The position numbers were made by a program, and so were the translations under genes. This document shows, in pieces, positions 43,649 to 51,371 of a stretch of 64,000 bases of DNA. The notes beneath the pieces were generated by a model that was not told the origin of the DNA, searched no databases, and saw only the letters and a list, made by a program, of their open reading frames with translations. Numbering within the stretch: position 1 is the first letter of the stretch; each line of letters starts with the position of its first letter. This DNA comes from Porphyrobacter sp. Lineage in GTDB: Bacteria > Pseudomonadota > Alphaproteobacteria > Sphingomonadales > Sphingomonadaceae. The stretch spans positions 248,001-312,000 of the forward strand of contig JAPZRO010000004.1 of the NCBI GenBank assembly GCA_027531395.1, written 5' to 3'.

Positions 43649-43650
43649 GT

Positions 43651-44433
43651 TTACATTGCGGAAATTCCGCCATCCAGCTTGAGCTCGGCGCCGGTCATGA
43701 AACGGCTTTCGTCGCTGGCGAGATAGAGCACCGCATTGGCGATATCGTTGGGCTCGCCCACGAACTTCAGCGGGATCTGCCGCGCGAGCTTCTCCATCAG
43801 CACGTCCTTGTCGAGCGCGTGGGCCTTGGCCGTCCCGTCGAGGATCGGCGTATCGACAAAGGTCGGGTGCACCGAATTGCAGCGGATGTTCATGCCCTTC
43901 TTGGCGCAGTGCAGTGCGATCGACTTCGACAGCATCCACACCGCGGCCTTCGAGGAATTATAGGCCGGCATCGTGTCGCTGGCGATCAGCCCGGCGATCG
44001 AGGAGATGTTGATGATCGATCCCGGCGCGTGCTCGCGCATCAGCGGCAGGGCCTTCTGGCAGCCGTGGAAGATCGAATTGACGTTGATGTCGAAGCAGCG
44101 CTGCCAGTCCTCGAACTTGCAGGTCTCGATATTGCCGGCGACCCCGATCCCGGCATTGTTGACCAGCACGTTCAATCCGCCGAGGTGCTCGCGCGCGGCG
44201 TCGACCGCCGCTTCCCACTGCGCCGGATCGGTCACGTCATGGGCGATGCTGAAGGCCGTGCCTGCACCCATCTCGGCATTGATGATCTCTGCGGTTTCCG
44301 CCGCGCCCGCGCCGTTGATATCGGTCGCCAGCACCCGCGCGCCTTCCTGCGCGAGGCGGATGCAATGCGCGCGGCCAAGGCCCTGCGCGCCGCCCGTCAC
44401 CAGGGCCATCTTGCCCGCTACCCGTCCTGCCAT
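43651..44433 (-). CDS. Short-chain dehydrogenase/reductase
   Basis: A 260-residue classical SDR. The cofactor motif TGGAQGLG (14-21), the structural NNAG (92-95) and the catalytic Ser-Tyr-Lys set (SSIAG, then YNSSK) are intact, and the C-terminal FMTGAELKLDGG is typical. An Asp after the second beta strand (ATDING) favours NAD(H). The exact alcohol or ketone substrate is unknown. It begins three bases after the Nudix gene stop, so the two are probably co-transcribed. Confidence 0.9.
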   Translation of the reverse strand: MAGRVAGKMALVTGGAQGLGRAHCIRLAQEGARVLATDINGAGAAETAEIINAEMGAGTAFSIAHDVTDPAQWEAAVDAAREHLGGLNVLVNNAGIGVAGNIETCKFEDWQRCFDINVNSIFHGCQKALPLMREHAPGSIINISSIAGLIASDTMPAYNSSKAAVWMLSKSIALHCAKKGMNIRCNSVHPTFVDTPILDGTAKAHALDKDVLMEKLARQIPLKFVGEPNDIANAVLYLASDESRFMTGAELKLDGGISAM

Positions 44434-44436
44434 AAC

Positions 44437-44997
44437 TTAGTCCTCTCCCAGATATTCCGGTGTCAAAAGCATCGCGATGCGCACGTCGACCGCATGGCCT
44501 GCGCGCCGCCACTCGGCCACGAAGCGCGAAAGATCGCGCAGCGCAACCCGGTGGACGGTGATATTCTCGCCTTCGGTTCCGCCGCCTTCGCTCACCCGTT
44601 CAAGGCCGGTCGCCTTCAGCAGCGTGAAGCATTCCGAGACCATGCCCGGCGAGGAATAGAACTCGCCCAGCACTTCGAGCGTGCCGGCACGGTAGCCGGT
44701 TTCCTCTTCCAGCTCGCGCGCGGCAGCGACGGTGGCATCCTCGCCTTCCTTGCCGGCGTCATCGCCGATCAGGCCGGCGGGAATCTCGAGGCTGAAGCGG
44801 CCCAGCGGCACGCGATACTGGCTGACGAGGATCACGTGGCGCGTGCCGTCGGCGTCCGCGTCGAGCGCGATGATCGCCGCCGCGCGGATGCCGCGCGCGC
44901 GCCCGACATATTCCCAGCGGCCCCGCTTCTTGGCGGTGATGAAGCGGCCTTCCCACATCACCTGTTCGGGCAGGTCGGCGTCGCGGTCTCGTTCCAA
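44437..44997 (-). CDS. Nudix hydrolase (ADP-ribose pyrophosphatase-like)
   Basis: A protein of about 186 residues with a Nudix box ending AARELEEETGY and a preceding PAGLIGDD stretch, as in ADP-ribose or nucleotide-sugar pyrophosphatases. The GEFYSSPGMVSE motif after the box is common in ADP-ribose hydrolases. The start is uncertain: I give the TTG at 44997 because a degenerate repeat occupies the bases beyond it. The ATG at 44958 (MWEGRFITAKKRG) is also plausible. Upstream of the SDR gene, probably one unit. Confidence 0.8.
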   Translation of the reverse strand: MERDRDADLPEQVMWEGRFITAKKRGRWEYVGRARGIRAAAIIALDADADGTRHVILVSQYRVPLGRFSLEIPAGLIGDDAGKEGEDATVAAARELEEETGYRAGTLEVLGEFYSSPGMVSECFTLLKATGLERVSEGGGTEGENITVHRVALRDLSRFVAEWRRAGHAVDVRIAMLLTPEYLGED

Positions 44998-45023
44998 GGT
45001 GTGCTCCGTCGGGCAATCAGGGA

Positions 45024-45047
45024 CGGCCCTTCGACAGCTTCGAACGG
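45024..45047. repeat. Degenerate copy of the dispersed repeat
   Basis: The stretch CGGCCCTTCGACAGCTTCGAA is a shortened version of the right arm of the inverted repeat at 15027-15055, and is probably another copy of the same dispersed element, here between the TPM gene and the Nudix gene. Confidence 0.4.
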
Positions 45048-45070
45048 CACCGGTCAAGAGGGAAGGGTGC

Positions 45071-45745
45071 CTAAACCTCGATCAGCCGGTCGGGCAGCTC
45101 GTTCTGGTCGTCCTCCCCTCGTGGGAAGTGCTCGGCGAGCACGAAGCCGACATCGCGGATGCCCGCGGCCAGCCCCTCGGCGATGCGGCCCTTGCGGATC
45201 TCGGCGAGCATGTCGCCCATCGCCTCGCCCCAGACCTCGGCCGGAACCAGCGCCGCGATGCTCTCGTCTGCGACGATTTCCGCGCGGTGTTCGCGCATCG
45301 AGAGGTAGATCAGCACCCCGGTGCGTCCGGTGGTGCGGCGTTCCGCGCCGACCTTGAACTGGCGCACCGCTTGGTTGTGGACGCGGATCGTCTTGGTGGG
45401 GCCGGGGATCAGGAAAAACTTGAGCGGCTCCCACTGCTGCACCAGCAGCACGGCAAGGAACTTCACGAGGCCGAGCGCGATCACCATGCTGGCGAGCTCG
45501 CCCGTGGTCCATTGGTGGCCCCAGCCGCCGAACACCGCATCCCAGGCCTCAAGGAAGGGCAGGGGGACAGCCGCAAACACGCTCATCGCGGTGAAGGCCG
45601 CGCCCGCCGCCCAGAGCAGGGCGACGTCGGTGTAGCCGTCCGAGCGATCGGTCAGCACGGTGACGATCTCGCCCGAGGTTCCGCTTTCCGCGGCGGTCAC
45701 TGCTTCGGCGACGAGCTTGCGCCCGGCATCATCGAGATAGGCCAT
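45071..45745 (-). CDS. TPM-domain membrane protein
   Basis: A 224-residue protein with two hydrophobic helices (about 42-64 and 85-102) and C-terminal TPM-domain features (VRQFKVGAERRTTGRTGVLIYLSMREHRAEIVADE). The family (COG3762) is of unknown role and often adjoins a second TPM protein and LemA, as here. Its ATG is three bases after the stop of the larger TPM gene. Confidence 0.85.
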   Translation of the reverse strand: MAYLDDAGRKLVAEAVTAAESGTSGEIVTVLTDRSDGYTDVALLWAAGAAFTAMSVFAAVPLPFLEAWDAVFGGWGHQWTTGELASMVIALGLVKFLAVLLVQQWEPLKFFLIPGPTKTIRVHNQAVRQFKVGAERRTTGRTGVLIYLSMREHRAEIVADESIAALVPAEVWGEAMGDMLAEIRKGRIAEGLAAGIRDVGFVLAEHFPRGEDDQNELPDRLIEV

Positions 45746-45748
45746 GGT

Positions 45749-46645
45749 CTACCACCCCCCCGAGGCGCCGCCGCCACCGGAACTGCCGCCGCCGAAGCCG
45801 CCAAAGCCGCCCCCGCCGCCGCCAAAACCGCCGCCGCCACCGCCCCAGCCGCCATTGTCGCGATCGGAGAGCGCGCCGCGCAGGATCGCGCTGCCGACTT
45901 CCCACAGGATGATGTCGCGCGCGGTGTCGGCGGCATCGCGGCCGCGGTCACCCCAAGGGCCGGAGCCGCTGGCGCGATACTTGCGCCGCCGCCTGCGTCC
46001 CGAGAGGATCGGCAGAACAAAGAAGAAGAACACGAAGGCGAGCCAGATCAGCACGCCGAAGGGAAAGCCGCCATCGCTGCGGCTCTCCTGCGCGGCGGCG
46101 GCTTGCGCGGCTTCCTCGATCGCGATCGCGTCTTCCGGGCTCTTGGCCAGATGCGCGAGGATCGCGGCGACCCCGTCGGTCACGCCGGCATCGAAATTGC
46201 CTTCCTTGAAGCGCGGGGTGATGACGTCATTGATCACGCGCCCGGCCATGATCCCGCCGAAATAGCCGTGGAGGCCATAGCCGACCTCGATCCGCAGCTT
46301 GCGCTCGTTCGGCGCGATCAGCAGCAGCAGGCCGGCATCGCGCTTGGCGCCGCCGATGCCCCACTTGTCGGTGAACAGCGTGGTCGCATAGGTCTCGATG
46401 TTCGCCCCGCCGAGGCTCGGCACAGTAGCGACGATGATTGCCCGGCCGGTCTGCTTGTTGTAGGCGCGCAGCTCGGCATCGAGCTTCGCGACGGTCTCGG
46501 GCGAGAGGATGCCCGCCCCGTCATAGACCGGGCCGTCCGGGCGCGGCGGGTAGTCCTGCGCCTGCGCTGCTCCGGCGAGCGCGAGCCAGAAAAGGCCCGC
46601 CAGCAGCAGCAGCACCCGGCGCAGCGGGGCGAGGGGGGCGTTCAC
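45749..46645 (-). CDS. TPM-domain protein with Gly-rich tail (YgcG-like)
   Basis: A 298-residue exported protein: a signal peptide ending AGAAQAQ, a TPM domain (about 40-160; [40 protein letters not shown]), one transmembrane helix (about 200-216), a basic RRRRRK segment and a Gly-rich tail. This is the standard YgcG layout. The start is GTG at 46645, one base after the lemA stop. The domain may have phosphatase-like or acid-binding activity; function is unproven. Confidence 0.87.
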   Translation of the reverse strand: MNAPLAPLRRVLLLLAGLFWLALAGAAQAQDYPPRPDGPVYDGAGILSPETVAKLDAELRAYNKQTGRAIIVATVPSLGGANIETYATTLFTDKWGIGGAKRDAGLLLLIAPNERKLRIEVGYGLHGYFGGIMAGRVINDVITPRFKEGNFDAGVTDGVAAILAHLAKSPEDAIAIEEAAQAAAAQESRSDGGFPFGVLIWLAFVFFFFVLPILSGRRRRRKYRASGSGPWGDRGRDAADTARDIILWEVGSAILRGALSDRDNGGWGGGGGGFGGGGGGFGGFGGGSSGGGGASGGW

Positions 46646-46646
46646 C

Positions 46647-47276
46647 TCAGTTCGCGGCCGCCGGGGCGGGGGTGCCGGTGATGCCGCTCATGTCGACCTT
46701 GGGGTTGGCCTTGGCGGCTTCGTCGGCCTCGAAATATTCGAGCGGCTTGGCACCGTGGATGATGTTGGCCCCGATGCTCGAGGGGAAGGTGCGGATCTCG
46801 GTGTTGTAGTCGCGCGCGAGATCATTGTAGCGCACCCGCTCGGTGTTGATCTGGTTGTTGGCCTCGTCGATCGCCACCATAAGATCGGCAAAGCGCGGCT
46901 GGCTGGCGAGCTGCGGGTAGTTCTCGACCACGGTGCGCAGCTGGCCGAGCGCCTGCGTCAGCTGGTTCTGCGCATCGTTGAACTTCTTGAACTCTTCGGG
47001 GTTCGAGAGGTCATCGGTGGTGATGTTGATCGAAGTCGCGCGGGCGCGGGCGTCGATCACGCCCTGAAGGATGTCCTTCTCCGAGATCGCGGCGCCCTGC
47101 ACCACGGCGACGAGGTTGGGGATCTTGTCCGAACGGTTCTGGAGCGCGCTTTCGACATTGCCCCACTGCGCCTTGGCGGCTTCTTCCTTGGTCGGCACCG
47201 AGTTGATCCCGCAGGCGGCAAGGCTCAGCGCGGCAAGGGCGGCGAATGCGCCGCGCAACATGGTGGTGAACGTCAT
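46647..47276 (-). CDS. lemA: LemA-family lipoprotein
   Basis: A 209-residue helical protein with an N-terminal signal and a lipobox-like LAAC (Cys20), then long helices typical of LemA ([45 protein letters not shown]). LemA-like proteins form membrane-associated helical bundles of unknown function and repeatedly occur with TPM proteins. AGGAGGGAT precedes the ATG at 47276. It heads the lemA-TPM-TPM unit. Confidence 0.9.
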   Translation of the reverse strand: MTFTTMLRGAFAALAALSLAACGINSVPTKEEAAKAQWGNVESALQNRSDKIPNLVAVVQGAAISEKDILQGVIDARARATSINITTDDLSNPEEFKKFNDAQNQLTQALGQLRTVVENYPQLASQPRFADLMVAIDEANNQINTERVRYNDLARDYNTEIRTFPSSIGANIIHGAKPLEYFEADEAAKANPKVDMSGITGTPAPAAAN

Positions 47277-47450
47277 CGATCGATCCCTCCTGATGGCGCC
47301 GGAGCACAGGTGCCCGGTGCAGCAAGCTTCTGTATTGTGGATATAGCACACCCCCTTGCCGGTTCAAGCGGGCGGGGCAGAAAACGCGCGGCTTGGCAGC
47401 GCGCGCCGGGAATGCCAGAACATGGTGAACACCAGCCGGAGGGGATCATC

Positions 47451-47873
47451 ATGCTGTCGGAATTCAAGGCCTTCATTCTCAGGGGCAATGTTATCGACCT
47501 CGCGGTCGGGGTGATCATTGGCGCGGCCTTCGGGGCGATCGTCAAATCGCTGACTGACGAGATCATCATGCCGGTGGTAGGAGCGATCTTCGGCAATATC
47601 GACTTTTCGGCCCGCTACATCGTGCTCTCGGGCGAGGTTGCCCCCGGAACCCCGCTCGCCGCCGCGCGCGAGGCGGGGGCCAACGTGATCGGGCTGGGGG
47701 CCTTCGCCTCGGTGGTGATCAACTTCGTGATCCTCGCCTTCATCATCTTCCTGATGGTGCGCTACGTGAACAAGGTGACCGCGCAGTTCGCCAAGCCGGA
47801 GGAACCTGCCGCACCCGCCGGGCCGACCGAGATCGAGCTGCTCGCCGAGATCAGGGACGCGCTGAAGAAGTAA
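47451..47873 (+). CDS. mscL: Large-conductance mechanosensitive channel
   Basis: A 140-residue inner-membrane channel with an N-terminal amphipathic segment ([23 protein letters not shown]), TM1 (about 14-40), a periplasmic loop, TM2 (about 76-102) and a cytoplasmic helix. It opens under membrane tension to release osmolytes. CCGGAGGGGATC precedes the ATG. It is divergent from lemA and 14 bases upstream of the tmRNA promoter. Confidence 0.97.
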   Translation: MLSEFKAFILRGNVIDLAVGVIIGAAFGAIVKSLTDEIIMPVVGAIFGNIDFSARYIVLSGEVAPGTPLAAAREAGANVIGLGAFASVVINFVILAFIIFLMVRYVNKVTAQFAKPEEPAAPAGPTEIELLAEIRDALKK

Positions 47874-47886
47874 GGGCTCCGCTCAC

Positions 47887-47914
47887 TTCACATTCAGGAA
47901 TGCCGCGCTATATC
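47887..47914 (+). promoter_or_regulatory. Candidate promoter of the tmRNA gene
   Basis: TTCACA (47887-47892), a 16-base spacer and TATATC (47909-47914) lie just before the predicted 5' end of the tmRNA acceptor piece. The -10 element is close to consensus and the -35 is fair. It is the only promoter-like element in the mscL-ssrA gap. Confidence 0.45.
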
Positions 47915-47920
47915 AGCTCT

Positions 47921-48287
47921 CGCCGGTTTCGACCGGCTATGGCGATAAATTGCTGCGTGCAATAGATGCAACGGACCCGGGGGCAGTACCCGGCGGCTCC
48001 ACCAGAAGCGGCGGCTCCTCGCAAAGGGCGCCGCAACTCCTGACGGGGCCGAACCAGGATCGACGTGTGTTGAAAAGCGTAGTTTTCGCCCGGGCTGAGT
48101 AACCCGTTAAAGGCTCAAAACCCATAAGTGCCAACGACAACGAAGCACTTGCTCTCGCTGCGTAATGTGACGGCTTAACGGCCTGAATTTACAAAGCTTT
48201 GAGCACGGTTCGGACCGAACCGGGTAACAGAATCGGAAACCGGGCGTCCGGGGGTACGTAGCAACAGAAACCCCCACCTTTCCGACA
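47921..48287 (+). ncRNA. ssrA: Circularly permuted two-piece tmRNA
   Basis: This is the alphaproteobacterial two-piece tmRNA. The acceptor piece comes first (about 47921-48004), ending GGCTCCACCA, then an excised loop (about 48005-48044), then the coding piece from GGGGCCG at 48045. GGGGCCG pairs with CGGCTCC (47994-48000) to form the acceptor stem with one G-U pair. The tag frame at 48130-48165 reads ANDNEALALAA then TAA. Pairing of TCGGAAA with TTTCCGA closes the last stem near 48285. It rescues stalled ribosomes with SmpB. The exact ends are estimates. Confidence 0.94.
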
Positions 48288-48302
48288 TTTGGCGGACCCG
48301 GC

Positions 48303-48632
48303 TCAAGCGAACAGCGGGTTGATCGCCATAAGGGCGACCGCCGCGATCAGGCTCGATGCGAGCGCGACCAGCCATGCGCCTGCCGCTCCGCGCAGATGCA
48401 TGACAATGCTCCCCGCCGCGCTCAGCACGAACAGAAGCGGATAGAGCCAGGCCTCCCGCTGCTTGGTCGCATCACACGCCAGCATTTCCGTGCTCTCGTC
48501 GCGGGGGAGGCACTCGCCGACTGCCAAAATGAGGTAGATGAAGCCGGCGATCACCACCCCGCCAAGCAGAGCTGCTCCGAAGCCGAGATGGCGCATCGCC
48601 CGCGACCTGTCCTGCCGCGCAGACGCGTTCAC
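48303..48632 (-). CDS. Small multi-pass membrane protein, unknown
   Basis: A 109-residue protein with three to four predicted helices (about 15-37, 63-81 and 85-104) and a central Cys-containing loop with DESTEMLACDATKQRE. No family is recognised. The start overlaps the stop of the next small gene by four bases (ATGA), so they are translated together. It begins 16 bases after the tmRNA end, on the opposite strand. Confidence 0.7.
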   Translation of the reverse strand: MNASARQDRSRAMRHLGFGAALLGGVVIAGFIYLILAVGECLPRDESTEMLACDATKQREAWLYPLLFVLSAAGSIVMHLRGAAGAWLVALASSLIAAVALMAINPLFA

Positions 48633-48883
48633 TCCGCCGGTGCGCTCGCCTGCGCGCGCAACTCGGCCACTTCCTTCTCAAGCTTGAGGCAGTCGAGCAT
48701 CTTCGCGCCTGCCAGAAACACCGCGCCGGTGGTGGCGAGGAACAGCAACTGGCCGCCGAAGCCGGGGAACTTGTGGAGATACTCCGTGCCGCGCGCGGTG
48801 GACCCCAGGGCGAGGGCATAGATGATCAGAAACGCCTCGAAGCGCGTCTTGATCACGAACAGCCGACCGATCTTGCGCAGCAT
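48629..48883 (-). CDS. Small membrane protein with C-terminal coiled coil
   Basis: An 84-residue protein with one or two helices (about 15-30 and 42-62) and a C-terminal charged helix DCLKLEKEVAELRAQA that looks like a short coiled coil. The ATG at 48883 has GGGAGAG upstream. It is coupled to the 109-residue membrane protein by ATGA, suggesting a two-protein membrane complex. Family unknown. Confidence 0.7.
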   Translation of the reverse strand: MLRKIGRLFVIKTRFEAFLIIYALALGSTARGTEYLHKFPGFGGQLLFLATTGAVFLAGAKMLDCLKLEKEVAELRAQASAPAE

Positions 48884-48927
48884 GGGCTCTCCCGGGGCAG
48901 GGCGGGCACCGTCTCGCGGCGCCCTCT

Positions 48928-48942
48928 TTAACAATGTCGTAA
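48928..48942. promoter_or_regulatory. CtrA-like TTAA-N7-GTAA box
   Basis: TTAA, seven bases and GTAA lie 45-60 bases upstream of the 84-residue membrane protein gene. This matches the alphaproteobacterial CtrA box TTAA-N7-TTAA with one mismatch. A single hit may be chance. Confidence 0.25.
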
Positions 48943-48976
48943 CCCTAAACCCATCGCCGCCGAGTCGGCAAACGCG

Positions 48977-50224
48977 TTAACCAAGCTGCGTGAGGTCGAG
49001 CGCCTCGAGCAAGGCGAGCCGTGCCGCAATCACGCTGTTCGCCAGTGCCTCTGTCCCAAGATCGGACGGGTCGATCTGCTCGGGCCAATGGGCGGCGATG
49101 GTGCGCTCGATCAGCTCGGCCTTGGCCTCGTCGAGCAGGAAGCGCGGATCGACCGTGGCCGGATCGCACACCACGCGCAGGCGCAGACAGGCGGGGCCGC
49201 CGCCATTGGCCATCGACTGGCGCACGTCGACCGGGATCACCTGCCGGATCGGGCCATTGCTGGCGAGCATCGCTTCGGCCCAGCCCCACACGGCGGCGCT
49301 CTCGCGGCATTCCTCGGGGACGATCAGCGCCATGCTGCCATCGGGCAGGGTGAGGAGCTGGGCGTTGAACAGATAGGTGCGGATCGCCTCCTGCAACGAG
49401 ACGGCGGAGGAGGGCACTTCGACCACCTCCAGCGCCGGGAAGGCGGCGCGGATCGCATCGTAGGCGCCCTGCTGGTCGGCAAAGGCCATGTCGTGGGTGA
49501 ACAGCACCCGGCTATTCGCCACCGCGACCACATCATTGTGGAACGCGCCGGCGGCGATCGCTTCGGGGTTCTGTTCGATGAAGACGGTTCGCTCTGGCGC
49601 GAGGCCGTGCGCGCGGGCGACGAGGCGGCTCGCCTGTTCGTGCTGGCGCGCGGGGAAGCGGCCGCCGGTCTTGCCGTAGACGAACACCTCGACACCGGGG
49701 GCATCGTGGCTTTCGCACAGCCGCATGTGATTGGCCGCGCCTTCGTCGCCGAAGGTCGGCGGGACGGCGTCGTGAATCGCGAAATGCGCCGTGTCGCCGA
49801 AAGCCACCTCGAGCTGGCGCTTGGTATCGGGCCATTCCTGCGCGCGGTGGAGCATGGTGACGAGGTTGGCGGGCGTCAGGTGGCAGCGTCCGTCTGCGGT
49901 ATCAGGCGCGGGCGAGACGGTCGCGGCATTGGCGGTCCACATCGAGGAAGCCGACCACGGCGCGGCGCGCAGCTGCGGCGGCTCGGTGCCGTCGAGCGCG
50001 AGCGCCTGTGTCAGCGCGTGGTTGGGGCGGGGCAGGGGCAGCAGGAAGCCCTGCACGCCGAGCCGCGCGAGATTGCCGCGCATCTTGGCCACGCCCTGAA
50101 GCGCCGCGGCGCGCGGGTAGGACGGATCGCCCGCATGGCTCGCGCTGGCGATATTGCCGAGGCTGAGGCCGGCGTAATTGTGCGAGGGGCCGACGATCCC
50201 GTCGAAATTGATCTCGGTAAGCAT
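48977..50224 (-). CDS. astB: N-succinylarginine dihydrolase
   Basis: A 415-residue enzyme that converts N2-succinylarginine to succinylornithine, CO2 and two ammonia in the AST pathway of arginine catabolism. The opening EINFDGIVGPSHNYAGLS and the guanidino-modifying fold residues (NPRVL-like region EQNPEAIAAGAFHNDVVAVAN, the His in HDMAFADQ, and the Cys in NGGGPACLRLRVV) are intact. The ATG at 50224 is chosen; a longer frame reads into a dispersed repeat. It is the last gene of the M20-astA-astB set. Confidence 0.93.
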   Translation of the reverse strand: MLTEINFDGIVGPSHNYAGLSLGNIASASHAGDPSYPRAAALQGVAKMRGNLARLGVQGFLLPLPRPNHALTQALALDGTEPPQLRAAPWSASSMWTANAATVSPAPDTADGRCHLTPANLVTMLHRAQEWPDTKRQLEVAFGDTAHFAIHDAVPPTFGDEGAANHMRLCESHDAPGVEVFVYGKTGGRFPARQHEQASRLVARAHGLAPERTVFIEQNPEAIAAGAFHNDVVAVANSRVLFTHDMAFADQQGAYDAIRAAFPALEVVEVPSSAVSLQEAIRTYLFNAQLLTLPDGSMALIVPEECRESAAVWGWAEAMLASNGPIRQVIPVDVRQSMANGGGPACLRLRVVCDPATVDPRFLLDEAKAELIERTIAAHWPEQIDPSDLGTEALANSVIAARLALLEALDLTQLG

Positions 50225-50240
50225 TATTCCCGTCCCATTC

Positions 50241-50343
50241 GTCATCGCGTCCGGCCCTTTGGCCGCGCGGCAATCCATGTCGGTTCTGTTTCGGCGAGCG
50301 GGCGGGCCATGGATTACCGCTTCGCTGCGCTCCTCGTGATGCC
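50241..50343. repeat. Inverted dispersed repeat between astA and astB
   Basis: Two inverted end arms (about 50261-50279 with GCGGCAATCCAT and 50309-50343 with ATGGATTACCGCTTCGCTGCG) enclose a GC-rich middle. The motif, familiar as CAATCCAT...CGCTGCGCTCCTCG, is a common interspersed palindrome in alphaproteobacteria. Read on the minus strand it would add HHEERSEAVIHG-like residues to AstB, a frequent false extension. Confidence 0.6.
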
Positions 50344-50354
50344 GAGGGTTTGTC

Positions 50355-51371
50355 TTAGCGCGCCACGCTCCACACCATGTCGCCTTCACACACGTCGAGC
50401 AGGTCAGCGCTGGCGGAATCGATCGCGATGCCGCCCTCGCCGTCGAGCACCCGAGCGCCGAAGCAGGCGCGGAAGGTGCCGAGCCGCCCGGTGGCGAGGA
50501 TCGCCTTCTCGCCCTCGCTCACGGCGAGCGCGGTGACCTTGGCGAGCGTGCTGTTCTTGACGCTGGTGACATTGTCGGTGCGCGCCACCATCGTCGGCCC
50601 GCCGTCGAAGATGTCGACATAGCCCTCGGCACGGAAGCCTTCGTCCTCCAGCATCCGCATCGCCGCGCGCCCGGTGGGGTGGGGCACGCCGATCACCGAG
50701 CGCGCGTCCTCGCTCAGCATGGCGATATAGACCGGATGCTTGGGCATCAGGTCGGCGATGAACTGGTTGCCGTTGATCGCGTTGAAATAGTCCGCGTCCT
50801 GGAAGCTCATCCCGAAAAAGCGTCCCGCGACCCCGTCCCAGAAGGGCGAGCCGCCGCGCTCGTCGATGATCCCGCGCAGCTCGGCGAGAATGCGGTCGGC
50901 AAAGCGCGGGCGGTGCATCGCGACGAACAGGTAGCGCGAGCGGGCGAGCAGCAGGCCGAGCCCTCCGGCGCGCTCGTTGGGGTGAAGGAACAGCCCGCCG
51001 ACCTCGCTCGAGCCTTCGAGATCGGTGACGAGGCTGAGCAGCTCGGCGCGCACCGTGCGATCCAGCTCTTGCGAATACTGGGTGAGGGTGTTGAGGCGGT
51101 AGGAGTAGAACGGCCAGCGCTGGCCGACCTGGCTCATCAGCTGGCAGGTGCCGCGCACCGCCCCGGTGCGGGCGTTTTCGAGCACCAGCACGAACAGCTC
51201 GTCGCCGAGCGAATCGCTGTCGCGCGCGAAGGCCGCCTCGGCCCGTTCGAGCTTGCTGCGCAGCGCGGCGCGATCGGGCGGCAGGTTGGTGAACCCCCCG
51301 CCGGTCAGCTTGGCCATTTCGTAAAGCGCCTCGAGATCGGCAGGGCGCGCGGCGCGCAGACGGAAGGTCAC
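50355..51371 (-). CDS. astA: Arginine N-succinyltransferase
   Basis: A 338-residue acyltransferase of the GNAT-like AstA family that succinylates arginine, the first AST step. Typical stretches are RAARPADLEALYEMAKLTGGGFTNLP, RGTCQLMSQVGQRWPFYSYRL, and the FWDGVAGRFFGM block. The start is GTG at 51371 with TAGGAG upstream; it overlaps the M20 gene stop by four bases (GTGA). Together with astB it commits arginine to nitrogen release. Confidence 0.94.
   Translation of the reverse strand: MTFRLRAARPADLEALYEMAKLTGGGFTNLPPDRAALRSKLERAEAAFARDSDSLGDELFVLVLENARTGAVRGTCQLMSQVGQRWPFYSYRLNTLTQYSQELDRTVRAELLSLVTDLEGSSEVGGLFLHPNERAGGLGLLLARSRYLFVAMHRPRFADRILAELRGIIDERGGSPFWDGVAGRFFGMSFQDADYFNAINGNQFIADLMPKHPVYIAMLSEDARSVIGVPHPTGRAAMRMLEDEGFRAEGYVDIFDGGPTMVARTDNVTSVKNSTLAKVTALAVSEGEKAILATGRLGTFRACFGARVLDGEGGIAIDSASADLLDVCEGDMVWSVAR

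Noticed and set aside
50225..50389. A 55-residue N-terminal extension of AstB
   Set aside because: It is translated dispersed-repeat sequence; the conserved AstB start is at 50224.
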